Origin: an uncultured Lactobacillus sp.
GTDB lineage: Bacteria > Bacillota > Bacilli > Lactobacillales > Lactobacillaceae
Assembly: GCF_902491705.1 (NCBI RefSeq)
Contig: NZ_CABUIW010000003.1
Coordinates: forward strand, 1 to 64,000
Length of the DNA: 64,000 bases
Reading direction: 5' to 3'
Numbering within the stretch: position 1 is the first letter of the stretch; each line of letters opens with the position of its first letter. The notes below the pieces were generated by a model. That model saw only the letters and a list, made by a program, of their open reading frames with translations, made no database searches and was not told where the DNA came from. Below are positions 27,473 through 36,334 of the stretch, in pieces. A program made the position numbers and the translations under genes.

Positions 27473-30004
27473 ATGCGTAAAACTATTTTGTGGAAAGATG
27501 CTTTTCAAGCTATAACGCATTCGCTTGGCCGTTATATCGCGATCATCTTGCTTATGGGGCTGGGAACTTTTGCCTTCATCGGATTAAAGATGACTGGGCC
27601 TGACATGCGAGCAACTGGTAGCGACTTTTTTGCCAAGCATAATCTTGCCGACGTTACAGTTACTTCTAACTACGGAATTAATTCAACCGACCGGATGACG
27701 ATCAGAAATTTACCTGAAGTTAAGCAAGCAAGTTTTGGCTATTTCCAAGATGTAAAAAATAAACGCAATAATGATACGTTACGCGTTTTTTCTGAATCAA
27801 ACAATATTTCCAGCTATGAATTAATTAAGGGAAAGTTTCCAGCTAATAAAAGTGAAATCGCCCTATCTTATTTGCTTAATAAGAAATACCGTATCGGACA
27901 AAAAATCACTTTTACTAAACCTGGTATTTTGAAAAACAAAACCTATAAGATAGTAGGATTTGTTAAATCAAGCGAGTTTTTGGACAAGAATCAGATTGGA
28001 CAAACCAACATCGGCAATGGTCGTCTGACTGGAATTGCAGTTACGACACACAATGCATTTGCGTCTCCTGTTTATCAAGTTTCACGTGTAACTTTTAAAA
28101 ACACTCAAAATTTGAGTCCATTTAGCGTGACCTACCGTAATCGTGTTTACCGCGATCAAAACAAATTGCAGGATGCTTTAAATAAGAATCGTGCTGATAA
28201 ATACCAAAAGTACGTCCAGCTTTATCAAAATCAGTACCGTAAAAAAGCAGCTGAACAAATGATGAAGCGTGGCATCCCTGTTAATCCGGCTATGATTAAA
28301 GTGCCTAAAAATAAGATCAAAATTTCTTACCCTAGTTACACTATTAACAGCCGTGAAGAAAGCCAAGGTTATGCATCTTACAGAGCCGATTCCGAGCGTG
28401 TTGAAGTCTTAGCTAATGTCTTCCCTGTCTTCTTATTCGCAGTTGCCGCATTGGTCAGTTTGACCACTATGATGCGCTTTGTAGAAGAAGAGAGAACAAA
28501 TATTGGTACGCTAAAAGCACTTGGTTACGGCAATGGTGCTATCGCAATTAAGTTTTTGCTCTACAGTACGTCAGCAGCTATTATCGGCGTCGCACTTGGT
28601 GCCAGCCTAGGTTACACATTTTCGCCTAACCTAATCATTAAGGCTTACTTAGCAAGTTCAACTCTGGGTACCGGCTATCAACTAAACTTTGCTTGGAGTC
28701 CACTACTTATTTCGTTAGCTATTGCGCTTATTTCAACTACTGTAGTGTCAATGTTTACGCTCCAAAAGACTTTAAGAGAAAAGCCTTCAGCATTGCTTTT
28801 ACCTAAGCCACCTAAAAATGGCTCAAGAATCTTGCTTGAACGCATCCCTTGGATTTGGAAGCACATGAACTTTTCATCCAAGGTTACTGCCCGCAATATT
28901 TTCCGCTACAAGAGCAGAATGCTGATGACAATCTTCGGCGTTGCAGGTTGTACGGGGCTTTTGGTAATGGGCTTCGGTATCCGCGATTCTCTTCAAGGTA
29001 TTGGCGGCATTCAATACTCCACCATTCAAAAAAATGATGTGATTGCCTTAAAGAATTCAAATGTTACCAAAAAAGATCAGCAAAAATTAGACAAACTTTT
29101 TAAAGAAAAAGATATCAAGCAGACAAATGAAGTTCAGTACCAGCAACTGACAAAGCATATTAAATCATCTGGTTCAACTGAAAACGTAATGTTGATTGCA
29201 CCAAAATCAACAAAAGAATTCCGTAAATCAATCAATTTAAGAGAACGTCAAAGCAAAAAGAAAATATCTTTGCCAAATGATGGTGTAGTTATCTCCGAAA
29301 AATTAGCCAATATTTTGCATGCTAAAAAAGGTTCAACAATTACGCTAACTAACAGTCACGGTAAAAATTATCGCTTCAAAGTCAGTGCAATCTGTGAAAT
29401 GTACTTAGGTCACTACATTTTCATGAATCAAAAAGAGTACCGCAAGACGATTGGAAGCTATCATGTTAACGCCTACCTAGTCACAATGCGCAAACGCAGT
29501 TTGATTAACAAAGTTAGTCGCCAACTAGTCAAAACTGCCGCAATTGAAACGGTAGTTTCTAACTCATCAAACAAGAATCTTTTAGGCAGCTTCACTGGCA
29601 GTTTAAACGAAGTTATCTTTATCTTGATTTTGATTTCGGGGATGCTGGCTATCGTCGTAATTTACAACTTAACTAACATCAATGTAGCAGAAAGAATTCG
29701 TGAGCTTTCTACAATTAAAGTGCTGGGCTTCTACGATAACGAAACCACGATGTACATTTACCGCGAGACAATCATTTTATCTGCAATTGGTATTATCGTG
29801 GGCTTTGGCTTCGGTTGGTGGCTACATCACTTCATTATTACTAATTTGCCGCCAGATATTGCCATGTTCGACCCGAACATGTACCCACTTAATTTTGCAA
29901 TCTCTGCACTAATTCCAGCAGTTATTACTGCGGCTTTAGCAATTGTAGTCCATCACAAAATTAAGAGCATTAATATGCTTGATGCCTTGTCATCAATTGA
30001 TTAA
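27473..30004 (+). CDS. FtsX-family ABC transporter permease
   Basis: The roughly 843-aa permease has an N-terminal helix, a large extracellular domain, three helices at about residues 310-440, a second extracellular domain and three C-terminal helices: a duplicated FtsX/MacB_PCD architecture. MMRFVEEERTNIGTLKALGYG and AERIRELSTIKVLGFYDNE are the paired cytoplasmic coupling loops. AGGTG precedes the ATG at 27473 (a GTG exists at 27464). It partners the ATPase immediately upstream. Confidence 0.88.
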   Translation: MRKTILWKDAFQAITHSLGRYIAIILLMGLGTFAFIGLKMTGPDMRATGSDFFAKHNLADVTVTSNYGINSTDRMTIRNLPEVKQASFGYFQDVKNKRNNDTLRVFSESNNISSYELIKGKFPANKSEIALSYLLNKKYRIGQKITFTKPGILKNKTYKIVGFVKSSEFLDKNQIGQTNIGNGRLTGIAVTTHNAFASPVYQVSRVTFKNTQNLSPFSVTYRNRVYRDQNKLQDALNKNRADKYQKYVQLYQNQYRKKAAEQMMKRGIPVNPAMIKVPKNKIKISYPSYTINSREESQGYASYRADSERVEVLANVFPVFLFAVAALVSLTTMMRFVEEERTNIGTLKALGYGNGAIAIKFLLYSTSAAIIGVALGASLGYTFSPNLIIKAYLASSTLGTGYQLNFAWSPLLISLAIALISTTVVSMFTLQKTLREKPSALLLPKPPKNGSRILLERIPWIWKHMNFSSKVTARNIFRYKSRMLMTIFGVAGCTGLLVMGFGIRDSLQGIGGIQYSTIQKNDVIALKNSNVTKKDQQKLDKLFKEKDIKQTNEVQYQQLTKHIKSSGSTENVMLIAPKSTKEFRKSINLRERQSKKKISLPNDGVVISEKLANILHAKKGSTITLTNSHGKNYRFKVSAICEMYLGHYIFMNQKEYRKTIGSYHVNAYLVTMRKRSLINKVSRQLVKTAAIETVVSNSSNKNLLGSFTGSLNEVIFILILISGMLAIVVIYNLTNINVAERIRELSTIKVLGFYDNETTMYIYRETIILSAIGIIVGFGFGWWLHHFIITNLPPDIAMFDPNMYPLNFAISALIPAVITAALAIVVHHKIKSINMLDALSSID

Positions 30005-30039
30005 TGATATAATACCCCTATAGAAAAGGTGAATGAAAA

Positions 30040-30276
30040 ATGGCAAGAAAACACTTTGAGTTAAACAACGATGTCAGTAAATTAATTAACAAATACGAAG
30101 AAATCAATGATGTTGATTTCAGCGAATTAGTCAACAAGGCTTTGAAATTTTATCTTGTTAACCAAATGAACTATAAAGATGTCAAAGATGCTTTGCGGGA
30201 TGCAGACGATGAAGTATCTAAGTACATCGATGAAACCATGCGCTCAAGTATGGGAGATATAAATGGAAGATTTTAA
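30040..30276 (+). CDS. Small acidic protein, possible ribbon-helix-helix fold
   Basis: The 78-aa protein is rich in Asp, Glu, Lys and Asn. The segment FELNNDVSKLINKYEE followed by FSELVNKALKFYLV resembles the strand-helix-helix of ribbon-helix-helix proteins, but I cannot assign a family. A -10-like TATAAT lies 28 bases upstream, at the end of the permease gene, and AAGGTG sits nine bases before the ATG. It has its own terminator, so it may be expressed separately. No toxin partner is adjacent. Confidence 0.6.
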   Translation: MARKHFELNNDVSKLINKYEEINDVDFSELVNKALKFYLVNQMNYKDVKDALRDADDEVSKYIDETMRSSMGDINGRF

Positions 30277-30289
30277 ATCTAGCCTAAAT

Positions 30290-30321
30290 AAAAATGCATT
30301 GCGTTTGCAATGCATTTTTTG
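30290..30321. terminator. Terminator between the small protein gene and the flippase gene
   Basis: AAAATGCATTGC pairs with GCAATGCATTTT around GTTT, with a T run after and an A run before. It lies between convergent genes. Confidence 0.85.
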
Positions 30322-30324
30322 TTT

Positions 30325-31941
30325 CTATTGATAATGCTTGTAGCGGTAATAACGATAGCCAATCTTTTTACCAAATATTGTCTCTGACGTTCCCATCATA
30401 TTGGCCAATAAAACGTAGATTCCTAAGAATACTACACCGAAGATTGCTAAGTAGATAAAGCTTCCCATTCGGCCTAAATTATTGAAGCGGTTGCCGATGA
30501 AGATCTGGTAAATAAATAATAAAACTAGATAAATTTCATTAGATACGATAATTGGCAATAGACTCCGCAATTTAACACCATAGGTTTTATCCAGTTTGTG
30601 GTAACTAAGTAAAATTACGATTAAGAATGCAATATCGGTAGAAAGAATTGCCCCATCTGCACTCATCATGAATGTCATTGGCACCTGTAAAACGACTTTA
30701 ACTAAAATGCCCCATATCATGTAGATCACAGCCAATTTATTCATGTTTAAAGCCAAGAGTAAAGTCAACGAGTTCATGACCAAACCAGCTAACAAACTTT
30801 GAACAATGTTTTCTACCAAGTAATATGCACCAAGGCTATCATGTGAAAATAGCACTGAATAAACTGGCGATGAAGCAAATGCACCAAGTGCTACTACTGG
30901 AAGCAAAACAAATAGAAGCAGTCTGTAGTTCTCTAGGAGCAGTTTTCTAATGCTTTCTACGCTATCCTTAGATTTATACTTAAGCCCTGCTAAAAGCGGC
31001 AGACTCGTCTCAGAAACGGCTGTAGCAAGTGAAATAATCACCGTAGTGATCTTACTTGGGTTGGCTGAAAAAATTGTGTACAAATAGCTAACATAGTTAG
31101 TACTCATGTGGTTGAAGTTAATCAAAATTTGTTTGAACAAAAGTTGGTCAACTAATTGCGTTACCGTAATAAAAGAACCAAGCAAGACAAATGGAATTGA
31201 AGCATACCATAAATTAAGCAAACTCCGTGAAACGTTGTTTAAAGCGCGTGGTTTGCTTTTTTCGATTAGGTCCCTATAATGATCCCATTGCTTACGTGTG
31301 TACGCAAATAGGTACAAATAACTGGCAATAGCGCCAACACAAGCACCGAATACACTAAAGTAAACGGCAGTTACGTAATCATGGTGGAAGACTTCAATAA
31401 TTAAAAACGTAGATAAAAGAATAAAAAGGATTCTGGCAAATTGTTCCCATAATTGAGAAATACCATATGGCTTCATATCATTATTTCCCTGGAACCACCC
31501 TCTTACCATACTCATTGATGGCAAGATTACTACTGCTGGAACCAATACTCGAATAGAGATAGTAGCACTAGCTACAGAATCTACCGGACTATTTTTGGCA
31601 ATGATTGGTGCTGTCACATAAAGCAAAATACCACAGCCCAGTCCCATAATCAGCATGATAATCAAGCCCAGTTTTGTAATATACAAACTATCCTTGTATC
31701 TATTTTGAGAATTTAATTGTGATACTTCCCGGGCAATAACTGATGGCAGTCCTGCAGTACCAATAGACAAAAAAAGTGCATACGGCGTGTATGACGAATT
31801 AAAAAGAGCCTGTGCATTTAATTGATTATGATAGCTGCCTAGCATAATCAGCCATGGAATTAAATAAACGACACCTAGAATTCTCGATACGATACTACCG
31901 AAAGATAGCCAGAAAGAGCCGGATAAGATTTTTTTATTCAA
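30325..31941 (-). CDS. MurJ/YtgP-like lipid II or polysaccharide flippase
   Basis: This 538-aa, roughly fourteen-helix member of the MVF/MATE (MOP) superfamily begins with GSFWLSFGSIVSRILGVVYLIPW, the typical helix 1 of YtgP/SpoVB-type proteins. Length and style match Bacillus YtgP (MurJ), which moves lipid II across the membrane for peptidoglycan synthesis. A role in exporting another lipid-linked glycan cannot be excluded, as no glycosyltransferase genes are adjacent. The start codon is TTG, with GAGG upstream. Confidence 0.82.
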   Translation of the reverse strand: MNKKILSGSFWLSFGSIVSRILGVVYLIPWLIMLGSYHNQLNAQALFNSSYTPYALFLSIGTAGLPSVIAREVSQLNSQNRYKDSLYITKLGLIIMLIMGLGCGILLYVTAPIIAKNSPVDSVASATISIRVLVPAVVILPSMSMVRGWFQGNNDMKPYGISQLWEQFARILFILLSTFLIIEVFHHDYVTAVYFSVFGACVGAIASYLYLFAYTRKQWDHYRDLIEKSKPRALNNVSRSLLNLWYASIPFVLLGSFITVTQLVDQLLFKQILINFNHMSTNYVSYLYTIFSANPSKITTVIISLATAVSETSLPLLAGLKYKSKDSVESIRKLLLENYRLLLFVLLPVVALGAFASSPVYSVLFSHDSLGAYYLVENIVQSLLAGLVMNSLTLLLALNMNKLAVIYMIWGILVKVVLQVPMTFMMSADGAILSTDIAFLIVILLSYHKLDKTYGVKLRSLLPIIVSNEIYLVLLFIYQIFIGNRFNNLGRMGSFIYLAIFGVVFLGIYVLLANMMGTSETIFGKKIGYRYYRYKHYQ

Positions 31942-32231
31942 GAGAAAAGCCTCAAATCTACGTTAGTTTCATATTGCCTTCTTATTATACGTGGAATTTT
32001 ATTTTTTGGGGAATAAAGTGAACAAAAGCCGAACTTTTTTAGAAAAATTTAGCTTTATTTCGAGTTCAAATAATACAAATTGATTACATTATTTACTATA
32101 GTGTTACTTCTAGTTTAATTTACCGTTAGTTCTATTGACCCATTACGTTATTATTATTATCCTTAAAATGTTTCTATAAAGATAAGCTATTGAATTAAAA
32201 ATATTTATAAAAAATATTCGGGGGAATAAAG

Positions 32232-33200
32232 TTGTCATTAAAGAAGAGATTTATTACAAAATTAGCACTTGTTGCTGCATTATCAACTACTTCAGTTGCT
32301 GCAGTTAACACCATGAATGCGCCAAAGGCTGTTAAAGCTTCAACTACTTCAGTTGCTGCACGTTCACTTGGTATTGATGTTGCTAGTTACCAAAGCGCTG
32401 ATTTGTCAGCACACGCAAGATCAGGTGCTAAGTTTGCCGTAGTTAAGGTAAGTGAAGGTACCAGCTACAGAAACCCAAAGGCAAGCAGCCAAATTGCTAG
32501 TGCACGTGCACAAAACATGATGCCTATGGGTTACCACTTCGCTACTTTCAGTGCTAACAGCGCTGCCGCTAAGCGCGAAGCTAACTACGCTATCGCTTCA
32601 GCTAAGGCTGTTGGTCTTGCACCAGGTTCATACCTTGCTTGTGACTACGAATCAGGCGACGGCAACAACATCAACATGGGTAAAGGCGTTACTGCTAACG
32701 CAATCATTGCCTTCATGCAACAAGTTAAATCAGCTGGCTACAAGCCACTTTTGTACGCTAGTTCATCAGTTTTGAGAAACAACATTAATACTAACGCTGT
32801 TGTTAACCAATTCCCTAACTGTTTATGGGTTGCTTCATACGCAATCTCAGGTCGTATCGACAAGCCAAACTTCAGCTACTTCCCATCAATGAAGGGCGTT
32901 TCAATTTGGCAATTCACTGATAACTGGCGTGGTCTTAACGTAGATGGTAACATCAATATTTTACCACTTACTTCATCAGGTAATGCCGTTTCACAGGCTC
33001 CTAAGAAGAGCACCACTAAGGCTCGTGTATTAAAGCACACAGCTCACGTTTACGATAAGAATGGTAACCGTAAGGCAAACCGTAAATCTTTAAAGAAGAA
33101 CACTACTGTTACTACTTACGGCAAGAAGAAGACCATCAACGGTGTTAAGTACTACCGTATTGGTAAGAATGCTTACGTTAAGGCAGCTAACCTCTACTAA
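32232..33200 (+). CDS. Secreted GH25 lysozyme with C-terminal SLAP domain
   Basis: The 322-aa exported muramidase-type cell-wall hydrolase has a signal peptide (1-37, ending AVKA), a GH25 domain (about 45-245) and a C-terminal Lactobacillus S-layer-type SLAP module (about 262-322; VYDKNGNR, YYRIGKNAYVKAANLY). The catalytic acids are Asp49 in GIDVASYQ and Asp138/Glu140 in ACDYES. The SLAP module should hold it on the wall by charge; this end is very basic. The start codon is TTG behind GGGGGA. It is monocistronic. Codon choice is strongly biased (ACC/AAC/TAC), suggesting high expression. Confidence 0.92.
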   Translation: MSLKKRFITKLALVAALSTTSVAAVNTMNAPKAVKASTTSVAARSLGIDVASYQSADLSAHARSGAKFAVVKVSEGTSYRNPKASSQIASARAQNMMPMGYHFATFSANSAAAKREANYAIASAKAVGLAPGSYLACDYESGDGNNINMGKGVTANAIIAFMQQVKSAGYKPLLYASSSVLRNNINTNAVVNQFPNCLWVASYAISGRIDKPNFSYFPSMKGVSIWQFTDNWRGLNVDGNINILPLTSSGNAVSQAPKKSTTKARVLKHTAHVYDKNGNRKANRKSLKKNTTVTTYGKKKTINGVKYYRIGKNAYVKAANLY

Positions 33201-33214
33201 TAATTAATACCTAT

Positions 33215-33253
33215 AAAAAAGACACCAGGTAAGAAATTTACCTGGTGTTTTTT
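33215..33253. terminator. Terminator after the lysozyme gene
   Basis: GACACCAGGTAA pairs with TTACCTGGTGTT around a short loop, with A and T runs outside. It lies between convergent genes. Confidence 0.88.
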
Positions 33254-33263
33254 GCGCTCAATT

Positions 33264-33944
33264 TTATTTCAAGAATCTGTCGCCAGCTAATTTGCGATAG
33301 AAGTTAGCCTTAGCAGTTTGGTAATATGGGATAACCCATAATAAACCGATACCGGCAGGAATACTACCTAAGATGAACCAACCAATGAAGCTTAAATCAA
33401 AGATGAACAAATCCATCTTATGGCCATTCATTAGTTCCTTGCTGGCATTAATACCATCTGTAGCACCAACTGACTTGCCGCTAGCTACCATATCGTTAAC
33501 GATGTATGACGTCATTGAGTATGAGTAGCTCTTAACGATTCCTGGAATGATCAACAACAAAGTCCACAAGAATGTGAAAATACTGGTCATTACGAAGTTG
33601 ATGCATTCTGGGCCAAAACGATTACCAGTGAAAACTGAAAAAGCAGCAGTATAAGGCTTTTCTTCAGTTGTATCTTCATTATCTATTAAGTGTAAAAATG
33701 AAAGTCCCACACTTATTGCGATGAAATCAGCAACCCAACCTAAGATGCCACCTAATGGACTAATCAATTGAAAAAATACGTTGTTTCCGCTGTAGTCAAT
33801 ATACATGCCGTCGACCTTGTGACCAGCTGCAGACAAAATCCATACAACTAATTCATTAATCAAAACGATAATAACTGCCCAAGTCCAGTTACCACGAAGA
33901 GTAGCTTTGGCATTATCCTTTAATTCTTTTCGTGTAGTAGTCAT
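33264..33944 (-). CDS. DUF975 family integral membrane protein
   Basis: The roughly 226-aa membrane protein of the DUF975 family begins TTTRKELKDNAKATLRGNW, the family's typical N-terminal motif, followed by about five or six helices. Its function is unknown; the family is widespread in Firmicutes. I start at the ATG at 33944, with GGAGAG seven to eight bases upstream, rather than 13 codons earlier. A small-RNA-like element with its own terminator lies upstream on the same strand. Confidence 0.82.
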   Translation of the reverse strand: MTTTRKELKDNAKATLRGNWTWAVIIVLINELVVWILSAAGHKVDGMYIDYSGNNVFFQLISPLGGILGWVADFIAISVGLSFLHLIDNEDTTEEKPYTAAFSVFTGNRFGPECINFVMTSIFTFLWTLLLIIPGIVKSYSYSMTSYIVNDMVASGKSVGATDGINASKELMNGHKMDLFIFDLSFIGWFILGSIPAGIGLLWVIPYYQTAKANFYRKLAGDRFLK

Positions 33945-34011
33945 TATTTTTCTCTCCACCTTTTTATAAAAACTCTTATTCAAGTATATACGATTATTAA
34001 TAAAAAGAGCA

Positions 34012-34136
34012 TCAAAAAAAGCCTAATTCCACCAACAACGGAACTAGGCTCACACAGTGTTGACCGCCACCTCTGACCACATATAGAAGATAACATTTTC
34101 GCTACCGGAGAAAATGACTACTACCAGTGGCGGTAC
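34012..34136 (-). ncRNA. Candidate structured small RNA of unknown family
   Basis: About 125 bases on the minus strand with a promoter and a terminator but no reading frame. The outer helix is ACCGCCAC (34125-34132) with GTGGCGGT (34064-34071). Inside is the hairpin CATTTTC/GAAAATG with loop TCCGGTAGC. A terminator stem AGCCTAGTTCC/GGAATTAGGCT with a T run closes it at 34012-34052. I do not recognise it as SRP RNA, 6S RNA, tmRNA, RNase P or a known riboswitch. It could also be a leader of the DUF975 gene, which starts 68 bases on. Confidence 0.6.
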
Positions 34137-34142
34137 ATGAAG

Positions 34143-34171
34143 ATTTTAGCATTCAAAAAAATAAAAAACAA
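34143..34171 (-). promoter_or_regulatory. Promoter of the candidate small RNA
   Basis: Minus-strand -35 TTGTTT (34166-34171), a 17-base spacer and -10 TAAAAT (34143-34148). Initiation is predicted near 34136. Confidence 0.55.
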
Positions 34172-34195
34172 GCGATATGGCAATAACAAAATTAT

Positions 34196-34585
34196 TTAAA
34201 TTATTGTGCATACTCCAGATATCAAAGCAGCCGCCATAATTACATATGTAGCAATCAATTGCCAAGAACTATTTGCTGGTTTATTTTTCTGCTTTCTCAT
34301 TTTTTCAGCTCTAAGCCAGCTGGCAATTGCTGCAATCCAGAACAAGATGCTGCCAATGATTGATATTATGCGGCCAGTACTACCCATATTACTTAGATCA
34401 CCAAATAAATTAATGATTGGAACAATAATAAAGACTGCACCAATAAAAACTCCGCTCCACATAGCAAGTGGTGCTGTTGCTGGTTGATATTTTAATTTCT
34501 TAATATCTTGTGAGTATCTATAAGTCAAATATAATTCCAATATCCCTAAGCCAACAAAAACTACAGCAATAATTATATCTTCCAT
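34196..34585 (-). CDS. Small membrane protein, unknown function
   Basis: The roughly 129-aa protein has about four membrane helices and a basic loop (WLRAEKMRKQKNKP). No family is recognised. In-frame ATGs at 34630 and 34621 are unlikely starts, because a TATAAT box (34629-34634, minus strand) overlaps the first. I therefore prefer the ATG at 34585. It sits immediately left of the repeat bordering the lanthipeptide locus. Confidence 0.55.
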   Translation of the reverse strand: MEDIIIAVVFVGLGILELYLTYRYSQDIKKLKYQPATAPLAMWSGVFIGAVFIIVPIINLFGDLSNMGSTGRIISIIGSILFWIAAIASWLRAEKMRKQKNKPANSSWQLIATYVIMAAALISGVCTII

Positions 34586-34678
34586 TTTCTTTGCACTTTC
34601 TATTTTTGTAACCTCTTTCATTCCCCCCATTATAGTCTTTTTTGGCCTTAGTGATATATATAACTATAATTTTTTACT

Positions 34679-34729
34679 AAAAAAAGCCTGACCCCGAATC
34701 GAATCGGAATCGGAATCAGACCTCTTTTT
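34679..34729. repeat. Left flanking repeat/terminator of the lanthipeptide locus
   Basis: A-run, then CCTGACCCCGAAT, then AATCGG units, then AATCAGACCTC and a T-run. The same element, with one fewer AATCGG unit, one substitution and one extra G, recurs in direct orientation at 40607-40653. On the minus strand GTCTGATTCC pairs with GGGGTCAGGC before a T run, so it also terminates the ABC transporter operon. Confidence 0.8.
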
Positions 34730-34756
34730 ATTGATACTGCAAACCTTGCACGTCAG

Positions 34757-36334
34757 CTAGTTCAAATGAATTTCTTTATCAAACATGCCACGCATTTTTT
34801 CATTAAAATTGTGTGCAATGAAAATAATAGTAGCTTTACTTTTTACCAATTTTTCCAAAATATCAATTGTACTCTTCTGATCAATTGCGCTAGTTCCTTC
34901 ATCAATGAGCATAATATCACTATCATGAATTTTAGCACGGGCTAAAACTATCTTTTGTCTTTGACCGCCAGAAACATTAAGATGATCCAAATTAATTTTT
35001 TCTTCTAGCCCTTTATCAAATTTCTTAATGTCCTCACCTAAACTTATATCTTGGACAGTTTGCTCTACTCTATTTCGTAGTCCATCGTCAAACATAGTAA
35101 TATTATCAGAAATAGTAGCAGGGAAAAGCCTTGGCGTTTGCGCAATATAACCTATTTTAGATAAATTAGGAGTAATTTCTTTTTGATTCTTATCAAAGTA
35201 CAAAATCTTACCAGTTGTAGGTTTTAATTCACCTAAAATCAACTTAAAGAGAGTGGACTTACCTGTGCCTGAATCACCTATTAAAAGTGCCTTTTCTCCT
35301 GTTTTAACAGAAAAATCAGGGAAAGAAATTTTCTCACCATTTGAAAAGGCAATGCTTAGATCTTTACTACTAATAGCTGTTGCTAAACCTAAATTATCTT
35401 CTTCTTTCTTAGGGATCACTTTACTATCATTTTTAATCTTTTCGTTAAGAGGCTCAGTTGATTTCATTTGTCCTCTGTTATTGCCTAAATATTGTAATCC
35501 TGTTGCCATGTAGAACTGCAAATTACCAACTGTGGTAATTGTCCCAAAAACTACTAATTTATTAGCAATTAATACAGCAGTAAAAGCAAAAAGAGCAAGC
35601 ATTAGCAAACTAGAAATCACGCCATTCATTACGGCTAATTCTTGATTAATTTTAGTTTGCTGAACTTTAGCATTCTGAACTTTCTTTGCAGCTTCATTCA
35701 TCACTTTAAATAAGTGACCACCAGCCATATATCTTTGTAAAGTATTCAGTCCACTTAGCCATTTTTCGGCAACATCCAAGTATTTCTTATTTGAATTTGA
35801 AATATTTGAAAATGCTGCTTGAATTGGTCTTTCAATTAATTGAGGTAAATAAATAGAAATACCTACTAGGACCACAGTTACTAATAATAGACTCCAATGT
35901 ATCAACAACAGAACAATAATTGCAAATAAGATGTAACAACTCATTTGAATACTACTAAAGAATTTCTTTAGGTAGTTCTCATTAGTATTTTTCAAATCAG
36001 TAGTTAACCTATTTTGCATCCCAGATACAGTGTGATTTTGATTATCAAAATAGTAATGCTTAATAGTGTTAGCCCGAACCTGGTGATTATATCTTTGAAT
36101 TTGCTTAGTTGCTAAATAACTACTACTTGACTGACTAATGCCACTAATTAATAGAAGAATAAATTCTCCTAAAGTTAGCCAAAGCCATAGAGCTAAATTT
36201 TTATTAGCCAGAGCCGTTACCTCATACATCAATAAATAAGATTGTCCAATAGCTGTTAAGGGAATTAGAACATTAAAAATTATCGTTAAGATAAAACCAA
36301 AAGGATTGATTTTATATAATTCCTTAATTGTCAT
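34757..36334 (-). CDS. ABC half-transporter, lanthipeptide locus, subunit 2
   Basis: This 525-aa exporter half has six helices (residues 10-285) and an ATPase domain: Walker A GDSGTGKST, signature VSGGQRQK, Walker B MLIDEGTSAID and H-loop IAHNF. It overlaps the upstream half-transporter by ATGA and closes the minus arm of the lanthipeptide locus. There is no N-terminal C39 peptidase, so it cannot cut the leader itself. It probably exports the modified peptide (or confers immunity) as a heterodimer. It is closely related to the second subunit at 15993-17576. Confidence 0.87.
   Translation of the reverse strand: MTIKELYKINPFGFILTIIFNVLIPLTAIGQSYLLMYEVTALANKNLALWLWLTLGEFILLLISGISQSSSSYLATKQIQRYNHQVRANTIKHYYFDNQNHTVSGMQNRLTTDLKNTNENYLKKFFSSIQMSCYILFAIIVLLLIHWSLLLVTVVLVGISIYLPQLIERPIQAAFSNISNSNKKYLDVAEKWLSGLNTLQRYMAGGHLFKVMNEAAKKVQNAKVQQTKINQELAVMNGVISSLLMLALFAFTAVLIANKLVVFGTITTVGNLQFYMATGLQYLGNNRGQMKSTEPLNEKIKNDSKVIPKKEEDNLGLATAISSKDLSIAFSNGEKISFPDFSVKTGEKALLIGDSGTGKSTLFKLILGELKPTTGKILYFDKNQKEITPNLSKIGYIAQTPRLFPATISDNITMFDDGLRNRVEQTVQDISLGEDIKKFDKGLEEKINLDHLNVSGGQRQKIVLARAKIHDSDIMLIDEGTSAIDQKSTIDILEKLVKSKATIIFIAHNFNEKMRGMFDKEIHLN

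Noticed and set aside
34686..34724. Short AATCGG tandem units that look like a repeat array or CRISPR remnant
   Set aside because: Only two or three six-base units within a terminator hairpin, no spacers and no cas genes.
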